Source: Meira nashicola (taxonomy: Eukaryota; Basidiomycota; Exobasidiomycetes; Exobasidiales; Brachybasidiaceae). Taken from it: DNA of 64,000 nucleotides. This document shows positions 8,695-21,800 of this stretch, one piece after another; the stretch's first letter is position 1, and each line of letters begins with the position of its first letter. The notes under the pieces are model-generated. The model was not told where the DNA came from and ran no database searches. It saw only the letters and a program-made list of their open reading frames with translations. Location of the stretch: the NCBI GenBank assembly GCA_001600355.1, contig BCJU01000002.1:434001-498000 (forward strand), in the 5' to 3' direction. Position numbers and translations under genes: made by a program.

Positions 8695-10155
8695 ATGACA
8701 ACAAGCTCAAACGGTTTTCAATACAACAATATCGTCTTTCATCATGTCCCAAATTCTCAAGCACCAGGCTTGTTGGGTGCAATGCTGGTCTTTGCATTTT
8801 GTTTGGGCGTGATCAGTTTGGAATTATTGCTCAATCTAAATTACGACTTCAAATTGATTAAACGAATTGGTTGGAAAGAACCACATTCAGCATTAAATCG
8901 ATTTGCATATTTTTCTTGTCGTTATGGTTCTTTCTTGTTCTTTGTGATAGCATTGATCTTCATAAATGCGCCTAATACCAATTGCGAGCGCTTCGCAACT
9001 GTTGTTAATGTCATGTGGGTAATTCCCTTTATCTTTGTCGATTTGATTTTCGTTCAACGTACTTTGGCCGTTTATGGTTGGAATATGCTCTTAACCGTAT
9101 CTTTGGGTTTCTTGTATTTTGTATATGTAGCCCTTTGCTCATATAGCGTGATCAAATTTGGTTACGGTTACCGAATCCCACAATCGAACTTTTGTGCTTA
9201 TCAAACCCTTTCGACAGATGTAGAGCCTCATGCTTCAGCCTTTGTCGTCTTCTTCGTTGCGATGACCCTTTTGGATACGGTAATACTTTTATTAACAACG
9301 CATAGATTAACAGATGGAGGATTATTGAATTTGGGAAGCGTCATCCGTACAAAGGCGAGCAAGATTCGCGTGCTTGGATCACCGCATACATCCAAGAAAA
9401 ATGAGCTTGAAGGAGAAGAATCTTTAAAAGGATTATTGTTACGACAAGGAATTCTTTATTTCTTGATTTTAGAAATTTCAAGATTTGCTTTTTTGATTGT
9501 ATATTATACAGTCAACCAAAATACTTCTTTTCAAGTTTTAATTTGCGGCATCATCGTATTGATCGGTCCATTAATGGCTGGCATGCTATTTCGTCAAACT
9601 TCTGAAGCTGTCAGACGTAAAACGTATACAAGAGGTCAAAATTCGAGTTTCGGCAACTTTGGTAGTCCTGATCTTACAACGACTATTCGACCGCTTCTTT
9701 CTATGCCTTCTATACCTAATCTTGTGCGAGATGACAGCATAAATTTGGTATCAAGGCGAAATAATTCAATGTCTTCAATGGAGATGTCACCTAGAAAATT
9801 AAAAAGTGTTGACAGTTTTGGTTTTCATTTAAGTAGAAAGAACAGCGGTTCTTTATTGTACAATTTACACAATCAATCAATTAAGCCCGGAGAATTGGAA
9901 CAAGTTCAAATTGATCTATCTCAACAAGAAATTCAATTAACACCCGTGACCTCGATTCCTTCCTTGCACCACCGCTCAATTAGTCAAGGTACAAGTTCTT
10001 CTCCAAGAGCATCACCACAACATAAACGATTCTATTCAGCTAAAACGCCTTACACTTTACATTCAGATCAAGGACATCGTATAGCTTCACCTACTACGGA
10101 TTATTCTCGTACGATCTCAAGAGTAAAAGATTTTCAAGGTGATTTTCGCACCTAA
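8695..10155 (+). CDS. seven-transmembrane protein, basidiomycete type, unknown function
   Basis: 486 residues from the ATG at 8695; the longer frame from 8557 starts with TTG. About seven hydrophobic helices occupy residues 25-310, beginning with LLGAMLVFAFCLGVISLELL. Helix two to three carries a Cys-containing loop (NAPNTNCERF), and an RTLAVYGWN motif follows helix three. This resembles the large, poorly described basidiomycete family of DUF6533-like multi-spanning proteins often compared with receptors (family likeness judged by eye). Residues about 320-486 are a Ser-rich cytosolic tail with RRNNS and SPRK motifs that could be phosphorylated. Function unknown; a receptor or sensor role is only a guess. 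Confidence 0.75.
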   Translation: MTTSSNGFQYNNIVFHHVPNSQAPGLLGAMLVFAFCLGVISLELLLNLNYDFKLIKRIGWKEPHSALNRFAYFSCRYGSFLFFVIALIFINAPNTNCERFATVVNVMWVIPFIFVDLIFVQRTLAVYGWNMLLTVSLGFLYFVYVALCSYSVIKFGYGYRIPQSNFCAYQTLSTDVEPHASAFVVFFVAMTLLDTVILLLTTHRLTDGGLLNLGSVIRTKASKIRVLGSPHTSKKNELEGEESLKGLLLRQGILYFLILEISRFAFLIVYYTVNQNTSFQVLICGIIVLIGPLMAGMLFRQTSEAVRRKTYTRGQNSSFGNFGSPDLTTTIRPLLSMPSIPNLVRDDSINLVSRRNNSMSSMEMSPRKLKSVDSFGFHLSRKNSGSLLYNLHNQSIKPGELEQVQIDLSQQEIQLTPVTSIPSLHHRSISQGTSSSPRASPQHKRFYSAKTPYTLHSDQGHRIASPTTDYSRTISRVKDFQGDFRT

Positions 10156-10837
10156 AATGCTCACTCTAACGGAAGTGACTCGATAAAGTTTTTCACATAT
10201 AAAAATTCTATTTTATTGTTCTTTACATCCATCAAGCACTTAGCATCAAACTGTATTCTATTCTATTTTTTCTGTTGTATATACATACCTAGGTATATAA
10301 GCAGATCGGGGGAATGAAAAAATAAGGTTAGCTTAGATAAGCAAAATATTTTAAACTACATACGCGTAAATAGACTACAGAGAGTCGTAAAACGGCGTAA
10401 TTTTTTTTTTATTCTTTTTAAATGTCAATTTTTACGCGTTTCATTGTGTAGACAGAAAGATGTACTAGAGCTGAGAAGAAATTTTTTTTGGGCAAACGGT
10501 GCCGTAGGTCACCAATCCTGCAAATCAATCTTCCTTCTTCTCCTCTTCTTCTTCTTCTTTTTCTTTTTCGACAACTTTTTCCAATAGAAGCCTGTCCAAG
10601 CTCCTTCTAAGGATCAAGCTTACCTTTCTCTCTTTTTCAAAACTCTCGTCCTCCTTGGGCTGACAGGCACGACAAATTCTCTTTTGTAGGGCCAAGTCTT
10701 TCATCCTCCCAAAGGTTCACGAAGAGCTGTAATTTAGTAAAATCCAAAAAGCACACGTAACAAACAAAAGTATAGCAAGTAGAGAAAAAAGGGCGATCTA
10801 GAAGAATTGTCTTTTTGAAAAGAAGATAATAGACAAA
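10156..10837. other. intergenic, URA2 upstream region
   Basis: 682 bases. AT-rich in the first half. A C/T-rich tract (about 10525-10570, CTTCTTCTT-like) lies 270 bp before URA2, and A-rich sequence precedes the start codon. Such tracts are common in fungal promoters. No additional gene. Confidence 0.5.
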
Positions 10838-13800
10838 ATGGCTACTTCTACCGCACCTGCTGCAAATTTACTTAATGGCGGAGCACGTCCAAATATGGAA
10901 CGTACAGCCTCCACCATTGCTCTTCCGGCTCCGGCTGCGACTTCTCCTCCTTTGGGCGCTGAAAAAGCGGAGGAGATGATTTTGGAATTGGCCGATGGAT
11001 CTTCTTATAGAGGTTTAAGCTTTGGCGCTTCAAACAAAAGCATTAGTGGTGAATGCGTCTTTCAAACAGGTATGGTCGGTTACGTTGAATCATTGACTGA
11101 TCCATCTTACGAAGGTCAAATCCTCGTTTTAACTTTTCCACTCGTCGGAAATTACGGTGTTCCTTCTCGGGAGATTGACACATTAAAACAATTACTCGAA
11201 TCTCCTTTCGAATCAAGTCGTATCCATATCGCTGGTTTAGTGATTGCTTACTACAGTCATGACTTTAGCCATTACTTAGCTACTTCCAGTCTCGGTCAAT
11301 GGCTCAAAGAGAACGGTGTTCCAGCCATATATGGTGTTGACACTCGTGCTCTCACCAAAAGAATTCGCAGTAAAGGTAGTATGTTGGGCAAACTCTTAGC
11401 TCAACAACCTCAAGCTACCCTTGCTTCCGCTGGCGTTCAAAGCGAAGCTGACTGGAGAACACAATTCCAAAACATTCCTTTTGCCGATCCAAATGCGCTC
11501 AATTTGGTGGCTAAAGTGTCTTGCAAAGAGCCTAGATCATATACACCTGCTAACACATCTGCTGGTGGTGCTCTTGGAAAAGCCAAAACGCCAATCTTAC
11601 ATCCTTCCGGTCGTCCTATCCGTATTTTGGCCTTGGATGTAGGTATGAAATACAATCAAATCCGATGCTTCACCAGTCGTGGTGTTGAATTCCGTGTCGT
11701 TCCATGGGATCATGATTTCTTGAACCCCAAAGTGGAATCCGAACCTTTTGATGGTGTATTTGTTTCCAACGGTCCAGGTGATCCAACAAGCTGTGGTCCA
11801 ACTATCGCCAATTTGCGTAAATTGCTTCAATTGCGTGGTCCTGATGCTATTCCAGTTTTCGGTATCTGTTTAGGTCATCAATTGTTGGCTTTGGCAGCAG
11901 GTGCTCAAACCGAAAAGCTCAAATTCGGTAACCGCGGTCACAACATTCCTTGCACAGATCAAGTCTCCGGTAGATGTTTCATCACCAGTCAAAATCACGG
12001 TTATGCTGTCAAGACAAGCTCTTTGCCTGCCGGATGGGCACCTTTGTTCATCAATGCAAACGACAACACAAACGAAGGTATCTACTCTACCGAAGGACCT
12101 TTCTTCTCCGTTCAATTCCATCCGGAAAGCACTCCAGGTCCACGTGATACAGAATACTTGTTTGACGTTTTCATCAAATCAGTTGTTGATATTGCTAACC
12201 TCAAAGCTGGACCACAAAAACCCGCTGCTTTACCTGCGATCGAATTCCCTGGCGGTTTATTGGCTGAAAATGCTGCTCAACATCCTCGTGTTCATTGCCG
12301 TAAAGTTCTCGTCTTGGGTTCTGGTGGTTTGAGTATCGGTCAAGCAGGTGAATTCGATTACAGTGGTTCACAAGCCATTAAAGCTTTAAAGGAAGAAGGC
12401 ATCTATACAATTTTGATCAATCCAAATATTGCCACCATTCAAACATCTAGCGGTTTGGCCGATAAAGTTTACTTCTTGCCCGTCACACCCGAATTTGTTC
12501 TCAAAGTGATCAAACATGAAAGACCAGACGGAATCTACTGCACATTCGGTGGTCAAACAGCTCTCAATGTCGGTATCAAGATCAAAGAAGATCTCAAAGC
12601 TATGGGCGTTAGAATTTTAGGTACACCTATCGAAACGATTATCACTACCGAAGATCGTGACTTGTTTGCTCGTGCAATGGAAGAGATTGGCGAAAAATGC
12701 GCTCCAAGTGCCAGTGCAACCACTTGGAACGAAGCACTTGAAGCCAGTCGCTCGATCGGATTCCCGGTTATTGTTCGTGCTGCTTTCGCTTTGGGTGGTC
12801 TCGGAAGTGGATTTGCAAATGATGAAGAAGAATTATACAAATTGTGTACCGCTGCTTTTGCAAATAGTCCTCAAGTCTTGGTCGAAAAGAGTATGAAAGG
12901 ATGGAAAGAAGTCGAATATGAAGTCGTTCGTGATTGTCGCAACAACTGTATCACTGTGTGTAACATGGAGAATTTCGATCCTCTTGGTATTCACACCGGT
13001 GATTCTATCGTTATCGCTCCAAGTCAAACTTTGGACGACTCGGATTACAACATGCTTCGTACAACTGCTGTCAACGTGATCAGGCATTTAGGAGTTGTGG
13101 GTGAATGCAACATTCAATACGCTTTGAACCCTTACTCGAAAGAATATTGCATTATTGAAGTTAATGCCCGTTTGTCTCGTTCATCCGCTTTGGCATCCAA
13201 AGCTACTGGATATCCTCTTGCTTTCATCGCTGCTAAATTGGGATTGAATATCCCTTTGAATGAAATTCGCAATTCTGTTACACGCGAAACATGTGCATGC
13301 TTTGAACCAAGTTTGGATTACGTCGTTTGCAAGATCCCTCGTTGGGATTTACGCAAATTTGTTCGCGTTAGCTCCAAATTGGGAAGTTCGATGAAGAGTG
13401 TTGGTGAAGTTATGAGCATTGGTCGTACATTTGAAGAAGCTATTCAAAAAGCCATCCGTGCAATCGATTTCCAATTCGAAGGTTTCAGCAAGAATGATTA
13501 TGCTGAAGATTCAGAAATTGATGAAGAACTTGTCAATCCAACTGACAAGCGCATGTTCGCAATCGCCAACGCATTTGCAAAAGGTTATACCGTTGAGCAA
13601 GTTCACAAAATGTCCAATATTGATCGTTGGTTCTTGAACAAATTGATGAGCATTAATCGTGCTTCAAATGAATTCACCAAATACAATGCATCTACTTTGA
13701 CACCTGCTCTTTTACGTCAAGCAAAACAAATGGGTTTCAGTGATCGTCAATTAGCTCGTTGCTTAGGCAGTACAGAATTGGCTGTTCGTCGTTTACGTCA

Positions 13801-16800
13801 AGAATATGCCATTATGCCTTTCGTCAAGCAAATCGATACCGTTGCTGCTGAATTCCCTGCTTACACAAATTATCTCTATACCACATACAATGCGTCTGAG
13901 CATGATGTTACCTTTGGAGATAAGGGTGTAATGGTTTTGGGTTCCGGTGTGTATAGAATTGGTTCATCTGTCGAATTCGATTGGTGTGCCGTTCGCGCAA
14001 TTCGTACTTTACGTCAACAAGGCTACAAGACTGTCATGGTGAACTACAATCCCGAAACAGTTTCAACCGATTATGATGAAGCAGATCGTTTATACTTTGA
14101 GAATATTTCACTTGAAACCGTCTTGGATATTTATGACTTGGAACGTTCATCCGGAGTAATCATTTCTATGGGTGGTCAAACACCTAACAATATCGCTTTG
14201 CCATTATACCGTCAAAACGTTAACATTCTCGGCACATCACCAGAAATGATCGATATGGCTGAAAATCGTTACAAATTCTCCAGAATGTTGGACAAGATTG
14301 GTGTAGATCAACCACTTTGGAAAGAATTAACAAGTTTCGAAGAGGCACAAGAAGCATGCGCCAGATTTGGATACCCAGTTTTGGTTCGTCCTTCGTACGT
14401 TTTGAGTGGTGCTGCTATGAATGTAGTCTATTCGCCTGAAGATTTGCAAAGCTATCTATCTCAAGCTACAGCCGTTAATCGCGAGCATCCTGTCGTCATT
14501 ACAAAATACTTGGAAGGAGCAAAAGAGATCGAAATGGACGCAGTGGCAAGAGACGGTAAAATGATGATGCACTATATTTCCGAGCATGTAGAAAATGCTG
14601 GTGTCCACTCTGGTGATGCTACTTTGATCTTACCACCTCAAGATTTAGATCCCGAAACGATTAGAAGAATCGAAGCTGCAACTGCTAAAATTGCTGCCTC
14701 TTTGCACGTCACAGGTCCATTCAACATCCAATTCATTGCCAAGAATAACGAAATCAAGGTGATCGAATGTAATGTTCGTGCTGCTCGTTCGTTCCCCTTT
14801 GTGAGCAAAGTTACCGGAATTGATGCGATTGAAATGGCAACAAGGGTTATGCTAGGATTGGAAATTGAACCATACCCAAAACTCAGCTTGCCACGTGAAT
14901 ATGTTGGTGTAAAAGTGCCACAATTCAGTTTCAGTCGTTTGGCAGGTGCAGATCCTATTTTGGGTGTTGAAATGGCTTCAACCGGTGAAGTAGCTTGTTT
15001 CGGCCGTGACAAATATGAAGCATATCTCAAAGCAATGATTGCTTCAGGTGTCAAATTGCCAAAGCAAAACGTTTTGCTCTCGATCGGTAGCTTTAGCGAA
15101 AAGCAAGAGCTTTTACCTTCTGTTCGCACTCTTCATCATTTGGGCTTCACCTTGTACGGAAGTTCTGGAAGTGCAGACTTTTACAGCGAACAAGGTATTC
15201 CAGTCATTCATTTGGAAGCTTTACCGGAAGATGATGACGTTTGGAAAGGAGGAGAAGAGAATGCAAAGGCAACTTATTCGCTTTTGAGCCATTTAACACA
15301 AGGTCTCAGTTCGTTATTCATTTCCTTGCCAAGTAAGAACAAATACCGTCGACCTGCTTCTTTCACATCTATGGGTTACCGTGCTCGTCGTTTGGCCATT
15401 GACCGTTCCATTCCATTGATCACAAACGTCAAGAATGCTAAATTGTTCGTCGAAGCTTTGGCTCGTCATCGTAAGTTGGGATCAGACTTTGGCATCTCTT
15501 CGGTTGATTTCAAGACTAGTCATCGTACACACACCTTCCCAGGTTTGTACAATGTATTGGCTTATGCACCCACATTAGCCGATAAGGCATCAAGTGCTCG
15601 AGAAGTAGCAGAGATTACACAAGCATCCTTGAACGGAGGATTTACCAGTGTACAAATCTTACCATTTGGTTTGAACAGCACTATTTCTGATGATGCTACC
15701 TTGGCAAGTGTAGAAGAAAAAGTCAATGGTTCAGCTCATTGCGATGTGAGTTTATCTTTGGCTGGTACGGCAACCAACTCAATCGAAGTTGCTGCACTTG
15801 CCTCACGTACACGCTCTTTGTTATTATCTTTCGAAAAGGTTGGAGCTGGAGCAAGTATGGCACTTTCCGCTCACTTTGCCTCTTGGCCCGAATCGAAGCC
15901 AATCATCACGGATGCAAAAGGTATCGATTTAGCTTCAGCATTGTTATTTGCAAGTTTGCATAACCGTCGCATTCACGTTACAAACGTTGCAAAACGTCAA
16001 GATATCGAATTGATCGTTTTAAGCAGAGCAAAAGACCTTCAAGTGACATGTGATGTAAATGTTTATTCGTTATTCTTTTCTACAGAAATGTACCCACAAG
16101 CAGAATCTTTGCCATCAAAAGAAGATCAAAAGGCTCTTTGGGACAATATGGAAAGCATTGACATTTTCAGCGTTGGTACAACTCCTTATAAGATGGCCGT
16201 TGAATTAGGATATACTGGATCAGCAATGAGCGGAATTGAAGAAACATTGCCACTCTTGTTGACCGCAGTTAGCGATGGTCGATTGACTTTGGACGATATC
16301 GAAGAACGTCTTTACACTAAACCAAAGGAAATCTTTGGCTTCCCCGAACAAGCAGAGACAAGTGTCGATGTGGAAGTGGACAGACCGAGTGCATTTGCAG
16401 CAAAAGCACATTGGAGCCCATTGCAAAGTACAAGCATCGTTGGCAGTATCCATCGTGTTTTGATCAAAGGCAAAACTGTCGTTGTTGATGGAGAACGCTT
16501 CTCAAGCAGTGCAGTGGGACAAAATGTTTCAGGCATTTCAGCTAGCAGTATTGCTTCTTTGAAGAGACAATCTATGGTTGGAGTTACGGGCCAATCATCC
16601 GCTCCTTCTGCTGCCGCAGCCGCAGCAGCTGCTCATCGTCGAGTCAGCTTCTCTACTGATGTTTCCAATCGTTTCGCTTTAGCTTCTGCAAATGCAGCAT
16701 CTTCGCCTGCTATTAATGAAATTCCTGGATCTCCTCAACAAGTTTCCGCTGTTCGTTCACCTATTTTGGCAGGTGCTGATTCTTCTACATTCAATTCAGG

Positions 16801-17908
16801 ACGTTCGAACAACATCATGGCTGCTCTTCGTGGAAATTCCAACGAGAATGCATTGGGAAGCACACCCGAACCAAGTTCATTAAGTTTGGCTGCTCCAGCA
16901 ACGATTTCATCTTCTGCTCCTTCTGCCGCCGTTTCTCAAACGCCTTCAGCTGCTCTTTTGATGCGTCATCCAACTTTCAACCGGAAACATATCCTTTCCG
17001 TTCGCCAATTCAACCGTGATGATTTACATGCTTTATTCACTTTGGCATCCGAAATGCGTCATGCAGTTGAAAGATTTGGAACGATTGATGTCTTACGTGG
17101 AAAAGTATTATGCAACATCTTTTACGAAGAAAGTACAAGAACAAGTGCTTCATTTGAAGCTGCAATGAAACGTTGCGGTGGTGAAGTTGTTAGCATTAAT
17201 GCAAAGAGCAGTAGCGTCGCTAAAGGAGAAAGTTTAGCAGATACAATTCGTACTTTAGGATGTTATGGTGATGCAATCGTTTTACGTCATCCTGCCGTTG
17301 GAAGTTCTCAAGAAGCTAGCAAATTTAGTCCTGTTCCTATCTTGAACGCTGGTGATGGAGTTGGTGAACATCCTAGTCAAGCTTTATTGGATATCTTTAC
17401 TATTCGTGAAGAATTAGGTACCGTTAGTGGCTTAACAGTCGGTTTAATTGGTGATTTGAAACATGGTCGTACAACGCATTCTTTGGCTCGTCTTTTGGCT
17501 TTGTACGGTGTTACTTTGGTTTATATTTCTCCTAAATCATTGGCAATGCCTAGAAGCGTTGTTGAAGAATTACGCAAACGTGGAATTAAGCAACATGAAA
17601 CGGATAATTTGGATGAAGTTTTACCGTTATTAAATGTTGCTTATTGCACACGTATTCAACAAGAACGATTCGAATCACGCGAAGCATATGAAGCCGTTCG
17701 TGGAGCTTATCGTATCGATATGAATTTGTTGAACAAACGTGCTCGTGATGATTTATGCTTGATGCATCCTTTGCCACGTAATGAAGAATTAGCGGATGAT
17801 GTTGACTTTGATAGCAGAAGGGCTGCTTATTTCCGTCAAATGCGTTATGGATTATTCGTTCGTATGGCTTTACTTACAATGGTGATGGCATCCGATGGTG
17901 GAAGATAG
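10838..17908 (+). CDS. URA2: multifunctional pyrimidine synthesis protein: GATase-CPSase-pseudoDHOase-ATCase
   Basis: 2356 residues in one exon. It catalyses the first two steps of UMP synthesis: carbamoyl phosphate from glutamine, then carbamoyl aspartate. Domains in order: CPSase small subunit and glutaminase (about 48-450; nucleophile Cys344 in [12 protein letters not shown] in VQFHPEST), the duplicated CPSase synthetase (about 490-1530), a dihydroorotase-like domain (about 1540-1900), a Ser/Ala-rich linker (about 1900-2040) and ATCase (about 2045-2350, with [18 protein letters not shown] and MHPLPRNEE). The metal motif expected of a working dihydroorotase is replaced by SHRTHTFPG, as in fungal proteins where this domain is inactive. 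It is longer than the roughly 2200 residues of yeast Ura2, mainly in the linker, which carries eight alanines and HRRVS. UTP feedback through the CPSase C-terminal region is known for the family. Confidence 0.97.
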   Translation: MATSTAPAANLLNGGARPNMERTASTIALPAPAATSPPLGAEKAEEMILELADGSSYRGLSFGASNKSISGECVFQTGMVGYVESLTDPSYEGQILVLTFPLVGNYGVPSREIDTLKQLLESPFESSRIHIAGLVIAYYSHDFSHYLATSSLGQWLKENGVPAIYGVDTRALTKRIRSKGSMLGKLLAQQPQATLASAGVQSEADWRTQFQNIPFADPNALNLVAKVSCKEPRSYTPANTSAGGALGKAKTPILHPSGRPIRILALDVGMKYNQIRCFTSRGVEFRVVPWDHDFLNPKVESEPFDGVFVSNGPGDPTSCGPTIANLRKLLQLRGPDAIPVFGICLGHQLLALAAGAQTEKLKFGNRGHNIPCTDQVSGRCFITSQNHGYAVKTSSLPAGWAPLFINANDNTNEGIYSTEGPFFSVQFHPESTPGPRDTEYLFDVFIKSVVDIANLKAGPQKPAALPAIEFPGGLLAENAAQHPRVHCRKVLVLGSGGLSIGQAGEFDYSGSQAIKALKEEGIYTILINPNIATIQTSSGLADKVYFLPVTPEFVLKVIKHERPDGIYCTFGGQTALNVGIKIKEDLKAMGVRILGTPIETIITTEDRDLFARAMEEIGEKCAPSASATTWNEALEASRSIGFPVIVRAAFALGGLGSGFANDEEELYKLCTAAFANSPQVLVEKSMKGWKEVEYEVVRDCRNNCITVCNMENFDPLGIHTGDSIVIAPSQTLDDSDYNMLRTTAVNVIRHLGVVGECNIQYALNPYSKEYCIIEVNARLSRSSALASKATGYPLAFIAAKLGLNIPLNEIRNSVTRETCACFEPSLDYVVCKIPRWDLRKFVRVSSKLGSSMKSVGEVMSIGRTFEEAIQKAIRAIDFQFEGFSKNDYAEDSEIDEELVNPTDKRMFAIANAFAKGYTVEQVHKMSNIDRWFLNKLMSINRASNEFTKYNASTLTPALLRQAKQMGFSDRQLARCLGSTELAVRRLRQEYAIMPFVKQIDTVAAEFPAYTNYLYTTYNASEHDVTFGDKGVMVLGSGVYRIGSSVEFDWCAVRAIRTLRQQGYKTVMVNYNPETVSTDYDEADRLYFENISLETVLDIYDLERSSGVIISMGGQTPNNIALPLYRQNVNILGTSPEMIDMAENRYKFSRMLDKIGVDQPLWKELTSFEEAQEACARFGYPVLVRPSYVLSGAAMNVVYSPEDLQSYLSQATAVNREHPVVITKYLEGAKEIEMDAVARDGKMMMHYISEHVENAGVHSGDATLILPPQDLDPETIRRIEAATAKIAASLHVTGPFNIQFIAKNNEIKVIECNVRAARSFPFVSKVTGIDAIEMATRVMLGLEIEPYPKLSLPREYVGVKVPQFSFSRLAGADPILGVEMASTGEVACFGRDKYEAYLKAMIASGVKLPKQNVLLSIGSFSEKQELLPSVRTLHHLGFTLYGSSGSADFYSEQGIPVIHLEALPEDDDVWKGGEENAKATYSLLSHLTQGLSSLFISLPSKNKYRRPASFTSMGYRARRLAIDRSIPLITNVKNAKLFVEALARHRKLGSDFGISSVDFKTSHRTHTFPGLYNVLAYAPTLADKASSAREVAEITQASLNGGFTSVQILPFGLNSTISDDATLASVEEKVNGSAHCDVSLSLAGTATNSIEVAALASRTRSLLLSFEKVGAGASMALSAHFASWPESKPIITDAKGIDLASALLFASLHNRRIHVTNVAKRQDIELIVLSRAKDLQVTCDVNVYSLFFSTEMYPQAESLPSKEDQKALWDNMESIDIFSVGTTPYKMAVELGYTGSAMSGIEETLPLLLTAVSDGRLTLDDIEERLYTKPKEIFGFPEQAETSVDVEVDRPSAFAAKAHWSPLQSTSIVGSIHRVLIKGKTVVVDGERFSSSAVGQNVSGISASSIASLKRQSMVGVTGQSSAPSAAAAAAAAHRRVSFSTDVSNRFALASANAASSPAINEIPGSPQQVSAVRSPILAGADSSTFNSGRSNNIMAALRGNSNENALGSTPEPSSLSLAAPATISSSAPSAAVSQTPSAALLMRHPTFNRKHILSVRQFNRDDLHALFTLASEMRHAVERFGTIDVLRGKVLCNIFYEESTRTSASFEAAMKRCGGEVVSINAKSSSVAKGESLADTIRTLGCYGDAIVLRHPAVGSSQEASKFSPVPILNAGDGVGEHPSQALLDIFTIREELGTVSGLTVGLIGDLKHGRTTHSLARLLALYGVTLVYISPKSLAMPRSVVEELRKRGIKQHETDNLDEVLPLLNVAYCTRIQQERFESREAYEAVRGAYRIDMNLLNKRARDDLCLMHPLPRNEELADDVDFDSRRAAYFRQMRYGLFVRMALLTMVMASDGGR

Positions 17909-18825
17909 AGAACCTATAAAGGAAAGGAAGAAGAAGAAGTTTTAATTTTGTTTCGCATACCACTTTTTAAAAAAATGTTTTGTTTATTTGCTATTTCAAT
18001 TGCTTCATAAAAAATAAAATCTTATTGCAGTACATAAGAATAAATGTTGAAAGGTACTTGTGAGGTGGTTTGATGCGCGAGCGCCGGCGCTTGGGCCCAG
18101 TCTTTAATGAATCTACTGCCTTGTTTTACTAATCATCATTCATATTTCCTATCAAATTTGATCATATTGAAAACCTATTAAATAATCTATTCCTTCCAAG
18201 TAAGGATGGCTGTTCATGGGTGGAATATGAATAAATTACATACGCGTGATATATGAACGTGTTCTCTGTCTGGATTACATACTCGCAAAAGGCGTGGGGA
18301 GAGCTGGCGCTGCGCCGCTCTGACGCGCTTTTTTGATAGGCGTCAGGGCGGGAAAGGGAAGAGATAATCTGGGTTTGCATAATACTAATGCATGCATTTC
18401 CATTCTCCACCGTCTTCGATGTAAAATGATTAGCACACGTTCACCACTTCTTGCAATTTCTTATCACAATCGATAACCCTTTCCCGCCCTGACGCCTATA
18501 ATTATTTTATCGCCCTTTTCGAATTCGGATCAAATAATTCAAGATTCATTCATTCATTTCATTGCATTTATTTAGGTATTAATCTCCTTTCTTCCTCGAA
18601 CATCGTTACGGCATACATCGACCTTTAGTTTTAGCAAAAGGGCAAATCGTACAACTTTGCTCTTTTTCGAGATCGCAATCGGATACGAAAGCGATCTCAC
18701 CAGAACAAAAAACAGGGAGCCTTTTGAATAATACGAAAGTGGTTTAAACAAGGGACTGTGTAATTCGTACGCGTCCTTTGCTTTTCCACTTTTCGTAATT
18801 TCGGAAGTGCTCTCTTTACTCTCGC
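17909..18825. other. intergenic between URA2 and the BTB/RCC1 gene
   Basis: 917 bases. Its main feature is a perfect 23-bp inverted repeat (listed separately). No gene was seen. The last part is the probable promoter of the gene at 18826. Confidence 0.5.
18336..18499. repeat. perfect 23-bp inverted repeat with TTTCCCGCC cores
   Basis: 18336-18358 (ATAGGCGTCAGGGCGGGAAA then GGG) is the exact reverse complement of 18477-18499, with a 118-bp spacer. Each arm contains TTTCCCGCC, which matches the E2F-type consensus. It could be a paired regulator site or the arms of a small vanished element. Confidence 0.75.
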
Positions 18826-21800
18826 ATGGTCAACACGATCGTTTTCCAGCCTTCGTTGCTGGATTGCTGGGCATGTCGTGATTTGAAAAAATTTCGTCAA
18901 GTTTTGAAAGGAGGTGGTGCACTTGTTTTGACACAATCGCAACCTTTAGATAATGCTTTAGCACATGGTAGAGGAAGTGCAGGCCCTAGCAGTTTTGGCA
19001 AAGATGCAAATTCGTCCAACCTATTTTCCAATTCCCAAGGAAAATCACCAGCACAATCGTGGGGCAGTGCAACGAATGCATTTCATGGACCTTGCTCACC
19101 AGCTGAAGTCAATAGAAGGGATCATTATGGGAGAACGGTCTTGCATCTCGTATCGGCAAGTACGGAACCGGTAAGCATAGACTATTTGACCGCCTTGCTC
19201 GCTCATCCAGCTATCAATCTCAATCTCCAAGACCATGAAAGCGGTTGGACAGCTTTGCACAGGGCACTTTATCATGGCAACCTTCTCACTGCTTTAACAC
19301 TTCTCAAACGCTCACATCCAGCTGATATCCGCGCAAAGGATTTCGAAGGTCTAACACCTTTCGATTTGTATAATTCAACTGTACATGGAACAAATCCTCC
19401 AAAAGGTTCAACACCTGGAGATCTGGCAGGTGAATTGTTTACTTGGGGCGCAAATCGTAACTTTACGCTCGGCTTAGGAACCAGCGATGATCGTGCATTC
19501 CCCGATAGAGCACAATTACGAATAAGTGAAGAGGCTGAGCATCAAATTGATGAGACTAGAACAAAATTAGAACAGAAGCGATTCCGACGCAAAGCTGGCA
19601 CAAAATTTGACAAAATACAGGTAAAGGATGTTGGAATGACTAAATTTGCCACTGTGATACTCACATCTCAACCCTGTAAAAATGTTTGGGTATGCGGCAT
19701 AGGAAATACTGGTCGTATTGGCAGAGCTCCGCCTACACAGCCAACTTTTGACGTTTTGAAGGATTTTGATGAAACAGCAGAAGCTATTGCAGTCGGTCCC
19801 GAGCACACCATGATTTTAACCACAGAAGGAGACATTTTTACCTTTGGCTTCAACAAATTCCAACAGCTTGGTTATGCTCTCGAATTAGATCAAGGAAACG
19901 TTGCATCTTCCTCAAAAGGTGGTGGTGGTGGTGCAGCCAAAACGACATTTGGTGGCCCTTCTCTTATAAATGCCGATCTTGATATACAAATTAGTCCCCG
20001 TAAAGTGACAGGGATACTGAAAAAGGAAAGGGTGATTGGCATAGCTGCGGGTAAACTTCATTCGGCTGCTTTCACGTCAGATGCACTCTTTACTTGGGGT
20101 AGCAATACTGGACAATTGGGATACGATCGTGCGGCAACGCCTTCACAAATATTACCGAGAAAGGTGACAGCAATAACATCAAGCATGTCAATCGTATCTG
20201 TGGCCTTGACTGATTATGCAACCGCTTGTCTTTTATCTTCGGGAGATGTCTTGTTGCTGCACAATGATACTTCCTTCTTTGTTCGTTTTCCACAATTAAC
20301 ATTCAGTTCACAGGCAAGCGTCTATCGGCCAAGGCAAGCACGGCCAAAACCATCAATAATAAAAATTGCTGCAGGGCCAAATAACTCTATTGCTGCTATT
20401 TCAGATATTGGAGATCTTTGGCAATTCACACCAGAACATCCTTCAGAATATGCACAAGCAAGCGGAACATCAACAGGCGCGAAAGCAAATATTAAACCAC
20501 AATTGATTTGGTCTGTGAGAAAGAACAAAAAGGTAGGAGCTGCTCGAGATGTAGGAGTAGGATCTGGTCAAGATTTAATCATCGTAACGGAATCTGGCCA
20601 CGTCTTCGTTCGATCTAGAAAAAGCGACGTTATGCCTCAATCGAATAATCTGTCCAATGCAAATGCTTCCTCTTCCATCTCAGTCAAGGGCAAATCAGGA
20701 TGGAAACCTGTCCCGTTCTTGCAACGTGTCGTTCGTGTTGCGATGAATGAAAGTGGTGGACTGGCAGCCATAAAAATTGATGCCAAAGTACGCGAAGTAC
20801 GCTCTCGTTCACGTACATTGAACGATGACCTTCGTGATATCTTGGCACATCTTAAAACGGGCTCAGCGGCCGAAAAAGACGGACAAGATATCGTGGGAGA
20901 TTTGGCCGAAGCATTTGCATGTGAATTACATATCACCGATGACGACGATGATGCAGGGGTCATGCTATCATCTGATGATGACGATGATGATAGCGAAGTG
21001 AGCAATCTTGGTGCTCAATACATAGCCCAAGCACAAACAATTGCTGAGGCAGGGCGAAGATGGATGGATAGGAACGATCAGCAAGAGGTATCGATTGTTC
21101 TAAACCCAAAGGAGAGAATGCCATTCGGGTGCGATATGTTTGTTGTTGCTGCAAATCGATATCTTCCTGCACACAGAATTTTACTCTCAGCCCGTTTGCC
21201 TAAATTGGCAAGCATCTTATTCGATCCGCCGATCAAGGGTTCTGGAAAGATGTTTGACGGCATAGTAATTCGTCAGAAAGAAAATGAATACACAACTTTG
21301 TCTCTGACAAATTGTTCTTTTGTCACTGCACTCTTTTTGCTTCATTATCTTTACACTGATGATCTTCCACCGATTTGGACTTCAAGTGTAGGTATGCGGG
21401 TCGAGAAGGAGTTTGCAAAGATAAAATCTTCGGCCACGCAAATTAGAGCACAGCTGAAACAATTGGTCGATGCGCTCAGTATATCAGGATTGTCGCATTC
21501 GCTTGATTCACCCGTTCCAACGTCGCCTAAGCCTCAACTGTCGCAGGACATGCACTCCTTCTTCCTCGCCAACGTAGACAAAGAGGAAGGAAGATCAAAC
21601 TTACATGATATGGAATTGCAACTGTCAGATCGTGTTGTACGATGTCATTCTATCATGCTGAGACGATCACCTTTCTTCGCCGCTCTTCTTCAACCGCATT
21701 GGACGTCAAACAGATGGTCAAATGAAGGAGTCTTGAAGGTCAATATGTCTCATACACGTTGGGAAGTCGCACGGATAACACTCTTGTTTCTTTACACGGA

